Source: Microbacterium esteraromaticum (GTDB taxonomy: Bacteria; Actinomycetota; Actinomycetes; Actinomycetales; Microbacteriaceae). From it: a stretch of DNA of 62,325 nt. A model generated the notes under the pieces. That model saw only the letters and a list, made by a program, of their open reading frames with translations, was not told the origin of the DNA and did no database searches. Shown one piece after another: positions 1 to 10,000 of this stretch (its first letter is position 1; each line of letters opens with the position of its first letter). The position numbers and the translations under genes are program-made. The stretch covers positions 1-62,325 of the forward strand of contig NZ_JAEMWU010000004.1 in the NCBI RefSeq assembly GCF_017303215.1, read 5' to 3'.

Positions 1-118
1 TTACGGCGGCCATAGCGTGAGGGAAACGCCCGGTCACATTCCGAACCCGGAAGCTAAGCCTCACAGCGCCGATGGTACTGCAGGGGGGACCCTGTGGGAG
101 AGTAGGACACCGCCGGAC
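1..118 (+). rRNA. rrf: 5S ribosomal RNA (5' end at window edge)
   Basis: The sequence has the conserved 5S signatures: a 5' strand TTACGGCGG that pairs with CCGCCG near the 3' end, the loop A/helix II region around GGAAACGCCCGGTCACATTCCGAACCCGGAAGCTAAGCC, split here into its recognisable parts CATTCCGAACCCGGAAG and CTAAGCC, and GGGAGAGTAGGACACCGCC at the end. About one base may be missing at the 5' end because the window begins there. It is presumably the last gene of an rRNA operon lying upstream, and a strong hairpin terminator follows. Confidence 0.96.
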
Positions 119-128
119 TCCTTTTAAA

Positions 129-162
129 CGAAAGAGCCACCCAACGCTGGGTGGCTCTTTCG
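129..162 (+). terminator. Terminator of the rRNA operon
   Basis: A perfect 15-bp inverted repeat (129-143 and 148-162, CGAAAGAGCCACCCA and its complement) has a 4-nt loop. The descending arm ends in CTCTTTCG. It sits 11 nt after the 5S gene. Confidence 0.9.
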
Positions 163-242
163 CGTTAACACGACAGTTTCGTGCGACGCCGCGCGCACGA
201 CGCGGGGTTGACGATCGCCGCCACAACGCGTATTCCGAGAGT

Positions 243-887
243 ATGCGCATCTTCGCGGACCGGCAGGACGCTGGGCGGCAGCTCGCAGCTGCGCTCAGCG
301 AAGACGATGCGGTGCTCGGCGGGCGCGTGGCTGCCGACAGCACAGTCGTCGTAGGCCTTCCTCGCGGAGGCGTGCCGGTCGCCGCCGAGGTCGCACGGCA
401 ACTCGATGCGCCGCTCGACGTGCTCATCGTGCGCAAGGTCGGGGCACCAGGGCACGAAGAACTCGCGCTCGGCGCCGTCGGCGAAGAGAACGCGGTCGCG
501 CGCAATGACGATCTCATTCGGGCATCCGGTATCTCGGAGTCGGATCTCGCCCGGCGCGAGCAGACGCAACGTGACGAGGTGCGCCGCCGCGCCGAGATGT
601 TCCGACCCGGCCGTCAGCCTGTCGCGCTCTCTGGGCGCACCGTGATCATTGTCGACGACGGCATCGCCACGGGAGCGACGATGCGCGCGGCCTGTGCTGT
701 TGCGCGGGCGAGAGCGGCAGCGCGAATCGTCGTCGCTGTTCCCGTCGCTGCTCCTGACGTCCTCGACCGCGTGGATGCCGATGCGGTCGTCTGTCTGCAC
801 TCACCGCGTGACTTCATGGCGGTGGGTATGCACTACGTCGACTTCCGACAGACTGCGGATAGCGAGGTGATCGCGTTGCTGTCGTGA
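243..887 (+). CDS. Phosphoribosyltransferase family protein
   Basis: The 214-residue product has a type I phosphoribosyltransferase fold. The PRPP-binding loop is clear as VIIVDDGIATGATMRAA (about residues 137-153), and an N-terminal GLPRGGVPVAAEVA stretch resembles the substrate-binding part of this family. Such stand-alone actinobacterial proteins are often annotated only as phosphoribosyltransferase, and the substrate cannot be read from sequence. An in-frame reading extends upstream to 72, into the 5S gene and its terminator, so I chose ATG 243, where similarity begins. The gene stands alone between the rRNA terminator and a shared bidirectional terminator with the convergent symporter gene. 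The fold call is secure; the substrate is unknown. Confidence 0.85.
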   Translation: MRIFADRQDAGRQLAAALSEDDAVLGGRVAADSTVVVGLPRGGVPVAAEVARQLDAPLDVLIVRKVGAPGHEELALGAVGEENAVARNDDLIRASGISESDLARREQTQRDEVRRRAEMFRPGRQPVALSGRTVIIVDDGIATGATMRAACAVARARAAARIVVAVPVAAPDVLDRVDADAVVCLHSPRDFMAVGMHYVDFRQTADSEVIALLS

Positions 888-915
888 TCGCCGGACATTC
901 GCTGCCATCAACGCA

Positions 916-949
916 AAGAGCGCGGGCCCCTACGGGGACCCGCGCTCTT
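916..949. terminator. Bidirectional terminator between convergent genes
   Basis: An 11-bp stem (916-926 AAGAGCGCGGG with 939-949) continues inward as CCCC/GGGG with a one-base bulge. A-rich and T-rich tails lie on the outer sides. It lies between the convergent stop codons at 887 and 983, so it can serve both genes. Confidence 0.8.
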
Positions 950-982
950 CGCGTTAACGGCCTGGCACGGCCGGTATCTCTT

Positions 983-2428
983 CTAGCCGGCGGCGGCCGT
1001 CTGCTTCGCGGCGTCGGAGCCCGTGGCATCCGAAGCCGGAGCATCGGTCTCGTCGTCTTCGTCGTCGAGGTCCTCGGCGAAGGGGAGGCCGTTGCGCGGT
1101 GCGTTGTAGAGCTCTTCGTCGAGGATGCCCTCGCGCTTGGCGACGATCGTCGGCACCAGGGCCTGACCGGCGACGTTCGTCGCGGTGCGTCCCATGTCGA
1201 GGATCGGGTCGATCGCGAGCAGGAGTCCAACGCCCTCGAGCGGCAGACCCAGCGTCGACAGGGTCAGGGTCAGCATCACGACGGCGCCGGTGGTGCCCGC
1301 GGTCGCGGCAGAGCCGAAGACCGACACGATCACGATCAGCAGGTACTGCATGATGCTGAGCTCGATGTCGAAGAACTGCGCGACGAAGATCGCGGCGATC
1401 GCCGGGTAGATGGCGGCGCAGCCGTCCATCTTGGTCGTCGCGCCCAGCGGCACGGCGAACGACGCGTAGCCGCGGGGCACGCCGAGGTTGCGCTCGGTGA
1501 CGCGCTCGGTGAGCGGCAGCGTTCCGATCGACGAGCGGCTCACGAAAGCGAGCTGGATCGCCGGCCAGGCTCCTGAGAAGTACTGCTTGATCGAGAGGCC
1601 GTGCGCCTTCACCAGGATCGGGTAGACGACGAAGAGGACGATCGCCAGGCCCAGGTAGATGGCGCCGGCGAACCAGGCGAGCGAGGTGAGCTTGTCCCAG
1701 CCGTACTTGACCACCGCGGCGCCGATGAGGCCGAAGGTGCCGATCGGAGCGATGCGGATGATCCACCACAGCACGCGCTGGATCACCTTCAGCAGCGACT
1801 CGGTGAACGCCAGGAAGGGCTCGGCCTTCTTGCCGGCCTTGAGCGCGGCGATGCCGATCACGACGGCGACGACGATCACCTGCAGGATGTTGAAGCTCAC
1901 GTTCGAGGTGACGATCTGGGCATCGGCGTCGAACGAGCTGCCCACCGACAGGCCGAGGAAGTTCTGCGGGATCAGCCCGAGCAGGAAGTTCCACCAGGTG
2001 CCGACGGTGTAGGGGTCGCCGGTCTCGAGGCCTTCGCCCGCGCGTGCGCCGGGCTGGATCACGAGCCCGAGCACGATGCCGATCGTCACCGAGATGAAGG
2101 CGGTGATCGCGAACCACAGCAGGGTCTGACCCGCCAGTCGCGCCGCGTTCTGCACGCGGCGCAGGTTCGAGATGCTCGCGACGATCGCGGTGAAGATCAG
2201 CGGCACGACCGCGGCGCGCAGGATCGTCACGTACGAGCTGCCGATGGTGTCGAGCGTCGTGAACAGGGGCGTCTTGTTCTCGGCGCTGGCACCAGTGGCG
2301 ACGGCGATGAGCCCGACGGCGATGCCGAGCACGAGTGCGGCGATGATCTGGAACCCGAACGAGGTCAGAAGCTTGCGGACCGGTCCTCGGGTGTCTGGCG
2401 CCTTCTGGGCGCGAGTAGTGCTGCTCAC
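983..2428 (-). CDS. Dicarboxylate/amino acid:cation symporter (DAACS family)
   Basis: The 481-residue protein has the repeated hydrophobic segments of the GltP/DctA/EAAT transporter fold. Family landmarks are visible: a serine-rich SRSSIGTLPLT loop (hairpin 1), GATTKMDGCAAIYPAIAA in TM7 and a TAGTTGAVVML-type hairpin 2 segment. The family carries glutamate, aspartate or C4-dicarboxylates inward with Na+ or H+ across the plasma membrane. The reading frame extends upstream to 2545. ATG 2440 is possible, but GGAG at 2438-2435 sits 6 nt before GTG 2428, which favours the GTG. The C-terminus is acidic (DLDDEDDETDAPAS), an unconserved tail. Substrate is not decided. Confidence 0.9.
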   Translation of the reverse strand: MSSTTRAQKAPDTRGPVRKLLTSFGFQIIAALVLGIAVGLIAVATGASAENKTPLFTTLDTIGSSYVTILRAAVVPLIFTAIVASISNLRRVQNAARLAGQTLLWFAITAFISVTIGIVLGLVIQPGARAGEGLETGDPYTVGTWWNFLLGLIPQNFLGLSVGSSFDADAQIVTSNVSFNILQVIVVAVVIGIAALKAGKKAEPFLAFTESLLKVIQRVLWWIIRIAPIGTFGLIGAAVVKYGWDKLTSLAWFAGAIYLGLAIVLFVVYPILVKAHGLSIKQYFSGAWPAIQLAFVSRSSIGTLPLTERVTERNLGVPRGYASFAVPLGATTKMDGCAAIYPAIAAIFVAQFFDIELSIMQYLLIVIVSVFGSAATAGTTGAVVMLTLTLSTLGLPLEGVGLLLAIDPILDMGRTATNVAGQALVPTIVAKREGILDEELYNAPRNGLPFAEDLDDEDDETDAPASDATGSDAAKQTAAAG

Positions 2429-2550
2429 GGGGATCTCCATGTCTACGCGCGCACGGTGCGCGCCACGTGGGTTCAACGTTAGAAGCCGATGTGTATTCCG
2501 ACGAATGGTGTGACGCAGCATGACGCGTGCCCGGGTGCTGTCCACCCCCG

Positions 2551-2600
2551 GCCGTTGAGCGAGCGGAGCGAGACGAAACGCACTGAGCGAGCGGAGCCTT
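2551..2600. repeat. Intergenic repeat with two TGAGCGAGCGGAGC copies
   Basis: TGAGCGAGCGGAGC occurs twice (2556-2569 and 2584-2597) with GAGACGAAACGCAC between. This GAGCGAGCGGAGCGAGAC-type string resembles dispersed intergenic repeats that I recall from Microbacterium-like genomes. It lies between the symporter promoter region and the 3' end of the XRE gene. Confidence 0.6.
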
Positions 2601-2608
2601 GCGCCCTC

Positions 2609-2881
2609 TCAGCCCACGCGCCGCCGATCCGATGCCGTCACCGGGAACATGTCGGACGTGACGCCATCGAGCAGCGCTCCCGGCTCGATCCGCAGAGCGT
2701 CGGCGATGCGTACGAGAGTGGGGATGCCCATCAATGCGCGCCCCTTCTCGTACCCGCGGATGTTCGACGAATCGATCTGCGCGAGAACGGCGAGCTCGTC
2801 CTGGGTGAGTCCGCGCCGCTCGCGCTCGTCCGCGATAAGAGTGCCGATCCGGACGGCAGCAGCAGACGGGACACGGGGCAC
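2609..2881 (-). CDS. XRE/Cro-CI family DNA-binding regulator
   Basis: The 90-residue protein is essentially one helix-turn-helix domain. RRGLTQDELAVLAQIDSSNI carries the two HTH helices, followed by RGYEKGRALMGIPTLVRIAD as in Cro/CI proteins. The start is GTG 2881; no convincing Shine-Dalgarno sequence precedes it, so an internal start is possible. It is divergent from the BREX operon, sharing a 97-nt intergenic region, so regulation of pglW transcription is a reasonable inference but not shown. It might equally be a remnant regulator unrelated to defence. Confidence 0.8.
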   Translation of the reverse strand: MPRVPSAAAVRIGTLIADERERRGLTQDELAVLAQIDSSNIRGYEKGRALMGIPTLVRIADALRIEPGALLDGVTSDMFPVTASDRRRVG

Positions 2882-2918
2882 CTGTCAAGCGTCGTGAATG
2901 TCAGGGGTTTGTGCCAGG

Positions 2919-2947
2919 GTTAAGACACCCGGGTACTTTCGCCTAAC
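2919..2947. promoter_or_regulatory. Candidate operator between XRE gene and pglW
   Basis: The segment has outer GTTA/TAAC arms (2919-2922 and 2944-2947) around a central palindromic ACCCGGGT (2927-2934). It lies in the only intergenic space between the divergent regulator and the BREX operon. The symmetry is imperfect, so this is a weak operator call. Confidence 0.35.
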
Positions 2948-2978
2948 CTGGGGGGAGTGCCTGGGAGGAGCGGCGTAG

Positions 2979-5900
2979 ATGCGGTCGGATTCGCCGCTTT
3001 GGCGTGTGATGGGCGATGCTGCCCAGGCGCAGGAGGCAGAGGCGCTCGATAAAGTCCGCCAGTTGCTGCCGGATGACGGCATCGCTCGTGCATGGGCGAA
3101 CGTGACTTTCACGGACAGCGCTGGCCGCCTCAACGAGGTTGATGTGCTGATGCTCACCCGAGCGGGGCTTTACGTCGTCGAGCTCAAGGGGTGGCACGGC
3201 ACCATCACAGGTGATCAGCATCAGTGGATGCAGGGTGCACGTCGTCACCCTAACCCGCGCACGCTGGCGAACACCAAGGCCAAACGGTTGGCGACCGTAT
3301 TGAAAGACGTCGCTTCTCACGCCAAGCTGCCGCGCAACGCCGTCCCCTTCGTTGATGAAGCCGTCGTCATGCACGGTCGTGATTCCAAGATCTCCCTAGA
3401 CAGGTTCGGTGCTGAGCACGTCTGGGCGCTAGACGGCTTCCGCGTCTCTGGTCTGGGGCCCGACGCGAACTTCTCGACGCTGGTCGCGCAGTCCGCCCAT
3501 CACTCGATCGACCTGGTGCAGGCCAAGAAGATCGACGCGCTGATGTCCGCCGCGGGGCTCATGCCACGCACCCGTCAGCGCATGATCGGTCAGTACCGCC
3601 TGGACTCGGGCGAGCCTCTCGGCGAAGGCCCGGGGTGGCAGGATTTTCTGGTCACGCATCCGGTCGCGGGGACGAAGCGGCGTATCCGTCTGTTCGCTTA
3701 CCCCAGAGGCGCGGACCGCGAGACGAGGGCCGCGATCGATCTGCGAGCGCAGCGCGAGTTCCGCCTGACCGATGGGATCGATCACCCTGGCGTGATCGGC
3801 CCGCGTGAACTGCTCTCACCAGAAGAAGGACCTGCTCTCGTCTTCTCTTATGACGAAGACGAGTCGAGCCTTCAAGAGTTCCTCGCGCGTCACACTGATG
3901 ATCTGACGTTTGAGACGCGCGAGCGTCTCGTCCAGGAGCTCTCCGAGCTGGTCCGGTTCGCCCACGGACAACGGCTGACGCATCGGGCATTGTCGCCGTT
4001 GAGCGTTCGAGTCAGAGAGAGCGCTGACGGCGCAGCCACGCTGCGTATCCGAGACTGGGACCTCGCGCGTCGTCCTGACTCCGGTACTTCGACGGCGACC
4101 GTCGTGTCGCGCGGAGCCACCGACCTGGTCAGCATGGTCGACCAGGCGGCGCTCTTGTACCTAGCGCCGGAAACGCTGCGCGCACTGACAACCGACTCCC
4201 CGCAGTCGCTTGACGTGTACGGTGTCGGAGCGGTCGCGTTCACGATCTTGTCAGGCCACGCACCGGCGCTGAACCTCGGTGCGCTGGAGGCGCTGGTGGC
4301 GTCGGGTGCCCCCGGTCTTGACGTGCGTGCGGTGCTGCCCGAGGTATCGGATGCTGTTGCGTCGGCCATCATGCAGGCGACCACGTTCGACGAGATGCAC
4401 CGGCTCATCGATATCGCGGATTTCCAAGCGGCGTTCGAGCAGGCGCGCCGTGATCAGCGGGGCCCCGAGGCGGTTGAGACGACGGCGGATCCGCTGGAGG
4501 CCACGGTCGGCGACATCATCGCAGAGCGCTTCGAGATAAAGAGCCGTCGCGGTTCTGGATCGACGGGCGTGGCGCTGCAGGTCGACGACTATGCCACGAC
4601 ACGCGAGGGCGACATCCTCAAGCTCGCGAAGGATGACGCGGCCGCCGCACGGCTGCAGATCGAGGCGTCTGTTCTTGACAGGCTCGATCACCCGAGGATC
4701 GTCAAGCGGCTGGATGGCCCGCTCGCTGTGGGAAGCAGGCAGGGCCTGCTGATGACGGATGCTGGGAGCGAGACCCTCGCGGATCGGATCCGGCTGGAGG
4801 GCCGGGCCACGATCGAGCAATTGGAGCGGTACGGCGCAGACCTGTTCGAGATGATCGCTCACCTGGAGTCGCGGGGTGTGTTCCACCGCGACATCAAGCC
4901 ATCCAATCTCGCAGTCAAGCCGGACCCGGGCAGTCGTAAGCCACGGCTGACGCTCTTCGACTTCTCGCTGTCGGAGGAGCCACTGAACAACATCCGCTCG
5001 GGTTCGCGCCCCTATCTCGACCCCTATCTCGGGTCGGGCGTGCGTAAGCAGTACGACTCGGCTGCGGAGCGCTTCGCGATCGCCGCGACTCTGTTCGAGC
5101 TTGCCTCGGGCGACCCTGTCTGGTGGGGCGACGGTGACGCACCCGCTAGCCACACGGATGCTCCGGTTGTCCAGAACAGCATGTTCGACACGGGCGTCAG
5201 TGAAGGACTCGTCGAGTTCTTCCGCGTGGCGCTCGCACCCGATGCTTCGGACCGGCACCCCTCTCTTGATTCGATGCGCGCGGCATGGTTGGTGGCGCTG
5301 GCTGACGCGAGCGTCGACGATGATGCAGCGGAAGCCAATGACGCAAGAGCCGACGCTGCGACGCTTGACACCTCGCTAAGTGACGCGGGGCTCAGTGCCA
5401 GGGCGCTTTCGGCCCTTTCGCGTGTCGGGGTGACGACTGTGGGCGAGCTGCTCGGCGTGCCGCCGATGACGATCAACCAGCTGCGTGGTCGCGGCGAACA
5501 GGTGCGCCGCGAGATCCGGACGCGTATTCGTGATTGGCGGGCGCGTCTCACTACCTCCACCGCGACGGCCGAGACGCCGGTAGGCGCCGGTCGTCGTGCC
5601 GCTGAATCGTACATCGGGGTGATCTCGAGCAAGCCGGGCGAAGCGCCCGAAGAGCGATTCCGGCGGCTGCAGAAGAGCGGTGTGCTCAAGCCGGTGATCA
5701 CGGATGTGATCCGGTGGCTCCGTGAGCTTGAGGGCGTCGCGACTGTTGATGAGCTGGCGGCGAAGCTCTTGCGCGAGTACGGCTCTACGCTTGCGGATGA
5801 GCAGCAACGCCGCGCGGCGGCCCACGCGATCATGTTGGCTTCGCTCGAGCTTGATGCCCGTTACCGGGATCCGAAGTTCGTGTTTCAGCGCGCTGCTGAC

Positions 5901-7025
5901 CGCACCCGCATCGTCGTCGCGTACGCGCCAGACGACGGCACCGGGTTCAGTTTCGACGAGGCCGAAGCACACCTCGAATCGGTGCTGCGTCGTGCTGCTG
6001 TCGTCGACGCGTTACTTCAGACCGATGACGTCGTGGCCGCGACGCGCCTCCGCGAAGAGCTTCGCGGAGAAAAGCAGGAGGTACTGCGGCTCTCTGATGC
6101 GCGCGCGGCGCAGTTGGCGATCGGCTTGTCGAGCGAGGGACGGATGTCGTCTTTGGGGGAGGCCTACCGGGCTTCGCTACCACCCGAGCGTGCCGTCGAG
6201 GTGGCGCTGCGATCGGCGGCGACGCGCGAGTTGGCGATCCTCACGATCGAGCAGCGCGTGCGGGCGCGCTTCCCCGCGGTGACGAGCATTCCCTCCCGTC
6301 CAGCGTTGGATGCTGCGGTGCGGACTGCCATGCCGTATCTGGAGTGGCGTGCAGATCGTAACAAGTACGTGATGCGGGAAGCTGAGACGACCTCGGCGAC
6401 CGCGACAGGATCGTCAACCTCGTGGGGCCGCGCAGCGGGGGATCCGGCGATCGCTGCGAGACTGCAGGCGTCGGTTCGCGATCACGGGGCACTGGCGATG
6501 GTCGTCTCCCGCCGTCGACCACTCGCCATCGCAGCGAGCATGCTCGCGCATGGCTACGGCGCGAAAGTCGTCGACCTTGCCGACGTGGTGCTCACGGCGC
6601 TGCGTGAAACCGCGGTCGCGAAGAATATTCAGTGGCAGGTAGTGCTGGGTGCCGACGGCAAGGATGCCGGTTCGCAGGATCAACGCAACCTGCAGCAGCT
6701 CGCGCGGTTGGCAGTGACACCCGCATGGAACGACTTGTTGGCTTCGCCCGAGCCGATCGTCTTTATCAACGCAGCTGTTCTGGCGCGAGTGGGTCTGACT
6801 GACCTGATCGCGAAGGTGATGGACATGTCGACGCCACGACAGGCCGCACGCTGGTTCCTGCTGCCCAGGCCGCAGTCGGGCAGTACGCCCGATCTCGACG
6901 GCACGCCGATGCCGTTCGGTGCTGACGGGTGGCTCGAACTCGCCGTTGATTCGCCCGATGCCGCGACCGCTGCGGCGACGCGGGATCTGAATGCCCTGAC
7001 CACCCGAAAGGCCGCTGTCTCGTGA
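2979..7025 (+). CDS. pglW: BREX-2 / Pgl system protein kinase PglW
   Basis: The 1348-residue protein opens with a NERD nuclease-related domain (about residues 35-150; D55, E68 and K70 fit a D...ExK site). A degenerate kinase-like region follows (about 200-490), then a second Ser/Thr kinase domain (about 510-780) with catalytic HRDIKPSN at 636-643. The metal-binding motif reads DFS rather than DFG. Near residue 805 there is a helix-hairpin-helix/alpha-CTD-like segment (SALSRVGVTTVGELLGVPP). In the Streptomyces Pgl system PglW is the kinase component of a phage-growth-limitation defence. GGAGGAG at 2964-2970 precedes ATG 2979 by 8 nt. The stop overlaps the pglX start, making it first gene of the BREX operon. 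Confidence 0.93.
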   Translation: MRSDSPLWRVMGDAAQAQEAEALDKVRQLLPDDGIARAWANVTFTDSAGRLNEVDVLMLTRAGLYVVELKGWHGTITGDQHQWMQGARRHPNPRTLANTKAKRLATVLKDVASHAKLPRNAVPFVDEAVVMHGRDSKISLDRFGAEHVWALDGFRVSGLGPDANFSTLVAQSAHHSIDLVQAKKIDALMSAAGLMPRTRQRMIGQYRLDSGEPLGEGPGWQDFLVTHPVAGTKRRIRLFAYPRGADRETRAAIDLRAQREFRLTDGIDHPGVIGPRELLSPEEGPALVFSYDEDESSLQEFLARHTDDLTFETRERLVQELSELVRFAHGQRLTHRALSPLSVRVRESADGAATLRIRDWDLARRPDSGTSTATVVSRGATDLVSMVDQAALLYLAPETLRALTTDSPQSLDVYGVGAVAFTILSGHAPALNLGALEALVASGAPGLDVRAVLPEVSDAVASAIMQATTFDEMHRLIDIADFQAAFEQARRDQRGPEAVETTADPLEATVGDIIAERFEIKSRRGSGSTGVALQVDDYATTREGDILKLAKDDAAAARLQIEASVLDRLDHPRIVKRLDGPLAVGSRQGLLMTDAGSETLADRIRLEGRATIEQLERYGADLFEMIAHLESRGVFHRDIKPSNLAVKPDPGSRKPRLTLFDFSLSEEPLNNIRSGSRPYLDPYLGSGVRKQYDSAAERFAIAATLFELASGDPVWWGDGDAPASHTDAPVVQNSMFDTGVSEGLVEFFRVALAPDASDRHPSLDSMRAAWLVALADASVDDDAAEANDARADAATLDTSLSDAGLSARALSALSRVGVTTVGELLGVPPMTINQLRGRGEQVRREIRTRIRDWRARLTTSTATAETPVGAGRRAAESYIGVISSKPGEAPEERFRRLQKSGVLKPVITDVIRWLRELEGVATVDELAAKLLREYGSTLADEQQRRAAAHAIMLASLELDARYRDPKFVFQRAADRTRIVVAYAPDDGTGFSFDEAEAHLESVLRRAAVVDALLQTDDVVAATRLREELRGEKQEVLRLSDARAAQLAIGLSSEGRMSSLGEAYRASLPPERAVEVALRSAATRELAILTIEQRVRARFPAVTSIPSRPALDAAVRTAMPYLEWRADRNKYVMREAETTSATATGSSTSWGRAAGDPAIAARLQASVRDHGALAMVVSRRRPLAIAASMLAHGYGAKVVDLADVVLTALRETAVAKNIQWQVVLGADGKDAGSQDQRNLQQLARLAVTPAWNDLLASPEPIVFINAAVLARVGLTDLIAKVMDMSTPRQAARWFLLPRPQSGSTPDLDGTPMPFGADGWLELAVDSPDAATAAATRDLNALTTRKAAVS

Positions 7026-10000
7026 CGGACTCCGCTCAACTACTCATTGACCTCAAGCGTGAACTCAAGGCGCTCGAGGCTGACTTGCGCGTGCGCGCCG
7101 AAGACGCCTCATCGTCGTGGGGAGCGAGCCTGCGCGAGGAATACCAGCAGGCACACGAGCACGAGCGCACCGGACGCGACTGGATCGGGTGGCGCGACGG
7201 TGAGGTCGCCCAGGCAGGCGTGGCCTGGATCATCGCGTGCGTGTTCATCCGGTTCTGCGAGGACAACGGATTGCTTCTTGGTGCGCGCAAGAACGGGCGT
7301 GTGGTTGCACAGCCGTGGATCGCTGCGCCCGGCGACGGACTGGAACGGGCGGTCGAGAACGAGGCGGCGTTCTACGCGGCGGCGCCGACCGAGACGTCGC
7401 GGGGGTGGTTGCAGCAGGCGTTCGGAGCTTTGGCCGACCTGCCGGCCGGTGGCCCGCTGGTCGACCGGGAGCACTCGGCAGTATGGCATGCCGAGATCTC
7501 GGCCGAAGCCGCAGACGGGCTGCTCACGTTCTTCCGCCGGACCACGCCGGACGGCAGGCTGGTTCACGATTTCAGAGACCCTGATCTCGGCACGAGGTTC
7601 CTCGGTGACCTGTATCAAGACCTTTCGGACTATGCGAAAAAGACCTATGCGCTGCTGCAGACCCCGATCTTCGTCGAGCAGTTCATCCTCGATCAGACGC
7701 TGACTCCCGCCATCAAGGAGTTCGGACTCACCGATTTGAAGGTGATCGACCCCGCATGCGGATCGGGGCACTTTCTGCTCGGCGCATTCGAACGGCTGAT
7801 TACGGAGTGGCGCGCCAAAGCTCCGGGGCTCGACGGTGGGGAATTGGCGAACCGTGCGCTCAACTCTGTGTACGGCGTTGACCTCAACCCGTTCGCGATC
7901 GCGATCTCTCGATTCCGGCTGACAGTCGCGGCGATCAAAGCGGCCGGCATCTCGACCATCACCTCGGCACCCGCGTTCACATACCACCTGGCCATCGGTG
8001 ACTCGCTGCTGGGCGGGCAGAGCGTCGCCACTCAGCTCGATCTTGGCGACGGCGAATACTTCGAGTATCAGAGCGAAGATCTGCGGGAGTACGCCGGAAT
8101 CCTCACTCCGCGGCAGTATCACGTCGTGGTGGCGAATCCGCCGTACATCCAACCACCGGACGCCAAACTGCGCGATGCGTACCGTGCGCGCTACGAGACG
8201 TGTCACGGCAAGTACGCGCTGTCGGTGCCGTTCATGGAGCTGCTGTTTCGTCTCGCTAAACCGAAGGACGTTGCCAGCGGAGCGGGCTACGTGGGACAGA
8301 TCACGTCTAACTCGTTCATGAAGCGCGAGTTCGGCAAGAAACTCATCGAGAAGTACTTGTCCGGTGAGTACACCGGACTCTCACCGGATTTCGTTGAGCT
8401 CACACACATCATCGACACTTCCGGCGCCTACATCCCCGGGCACGGCACCCCGACCGTCATCTTGATGGGCCGCCCGCGCAAACCACTGACCGACGTGGTA
8501 CGCGCTGTGCTAGGCGTGCGAGGCGAGCCTGGTCAGCCGAAGGACCCGGCGAATGGTCTGGTGTGGCGCGACATCATAGACCACGTCGATCAGCCGGGGT
8601 ATGACGGCACCTACGTCACCGTGGCGGATATGCCGCGCGAAACCTATGCCAAGTTCCCGTGGTCGCTCTCCGGTGGTGGAGCCGGTGAGCTGAAGGAGAG
8701 GCTCGAAGCGCTCGGTGCCGTAAAGCTCTCTTCTGTCCCCTTCAGGATAGGAGTGTTTGGTATTCAAGGTGCTGACGACGCATTCATGGTGACGCCCGAC
8801 GAAGCGCGCCGGAGGGCAGAGCCAGCCGCGTTTCGGCCCCTCGTGGTAGGTGACGTGATCAGAGACTGGACGATTACCTCGGCGGATCCGACTTTCTTCC
8901 CCTATGACGGCTTACATGACCTGCAACCAATCGAAGCATTTCCCAAGCAGGCCAGGTCGATGTGGCCTTTGAGGACGGAACTCGGGAACCGCGCGACTTT
9001 CACCCGCGGAACCTACTTCTCCGACGGGCGACCCTGGTATGAGTGGCACCAGCTGCCACAGGACCAAGGCGCGTCACCGCTGTCGATCACGTTTGCGTTC
9101 GTGGCGACGCACAACCACTTCGTGCTCGACCGGGGTGGGAAGGTGTTCAAGCAGTCGGCGCCGGTGATCAAGCTGCCGGAGGGCGCGACCGAAGACGACC
9201 ATTACGACCTGCTCGGCGTGCTCAACTCCTCCACCGCCTGCTTCTGGCTCAAGCAGGTCAGCCAGAACAAGGGGAATGGAGGAATCGGTGGCGGGATCGG
9301 CGATGAGGCGTGGGAGCCGCGATACGAGTTCACTTCCACGAAATTGCAAGATTTCCCTCTACCGAACGAGCGCGCCCGCAATCTTGCGCGGTTGATCGAT
9401 GAAACCGCACAGTCTCGAGCCGCAGTTTCGCCATCGGCCGCGCTGCAGACTTCGATGAATCTGGCTCAGGCCCGCGCCACGGGGGTGGACCTCGGCCGCA
9501 AGCTCGTCGCGTTGCAGGAAGAGCTCGACTGGCGCATGTATTGTGCATACGGTCTGGCTGACTCCGATCTGCTGGCCCCCGCAGACGCAGAACTTCCGCT
9601 GATCGATCCGGCTGAGCGTGCCTTCGAGATCCGCCTCGCGAGGGACGTCGAAGCCGGTCGCGTGGTCACGTCATGGTTTGCACGACACAAGCGCGCGCCA
9701 CTCACGGACCTTTCCGCATCGTGGCCCGCTTGGTATACCGAACTCGTGGATCGACGGCTCGCCGCGATCGACGCGAACCGGTCCCTGCGCATGTTGGAGC
9801 AGCCTGAGTACAAGCGACGTTGGAACACTCCGAGCTGGGACGACCAGCTCGCCGACGCCGTGCACACTGCCCTGCTCGACCGGCTCGAGGCACCGGAGCT
9901 GTGGCGGGATGCCTCTGGCCGCCCGCTCGCGCGTACCGCTGCACAGGTCGCCGACGCGCTGCGCCGCGATGAACGCGTCCGCGAGCTGCTCGGCATCCGC

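Noticed and set aside
954..2888. A 644-residue open frame on the minus strand over the symporter
   Set aside because: Arginine-rich with no hydrophobic segments; the symporter frame carries all conserved motifs.
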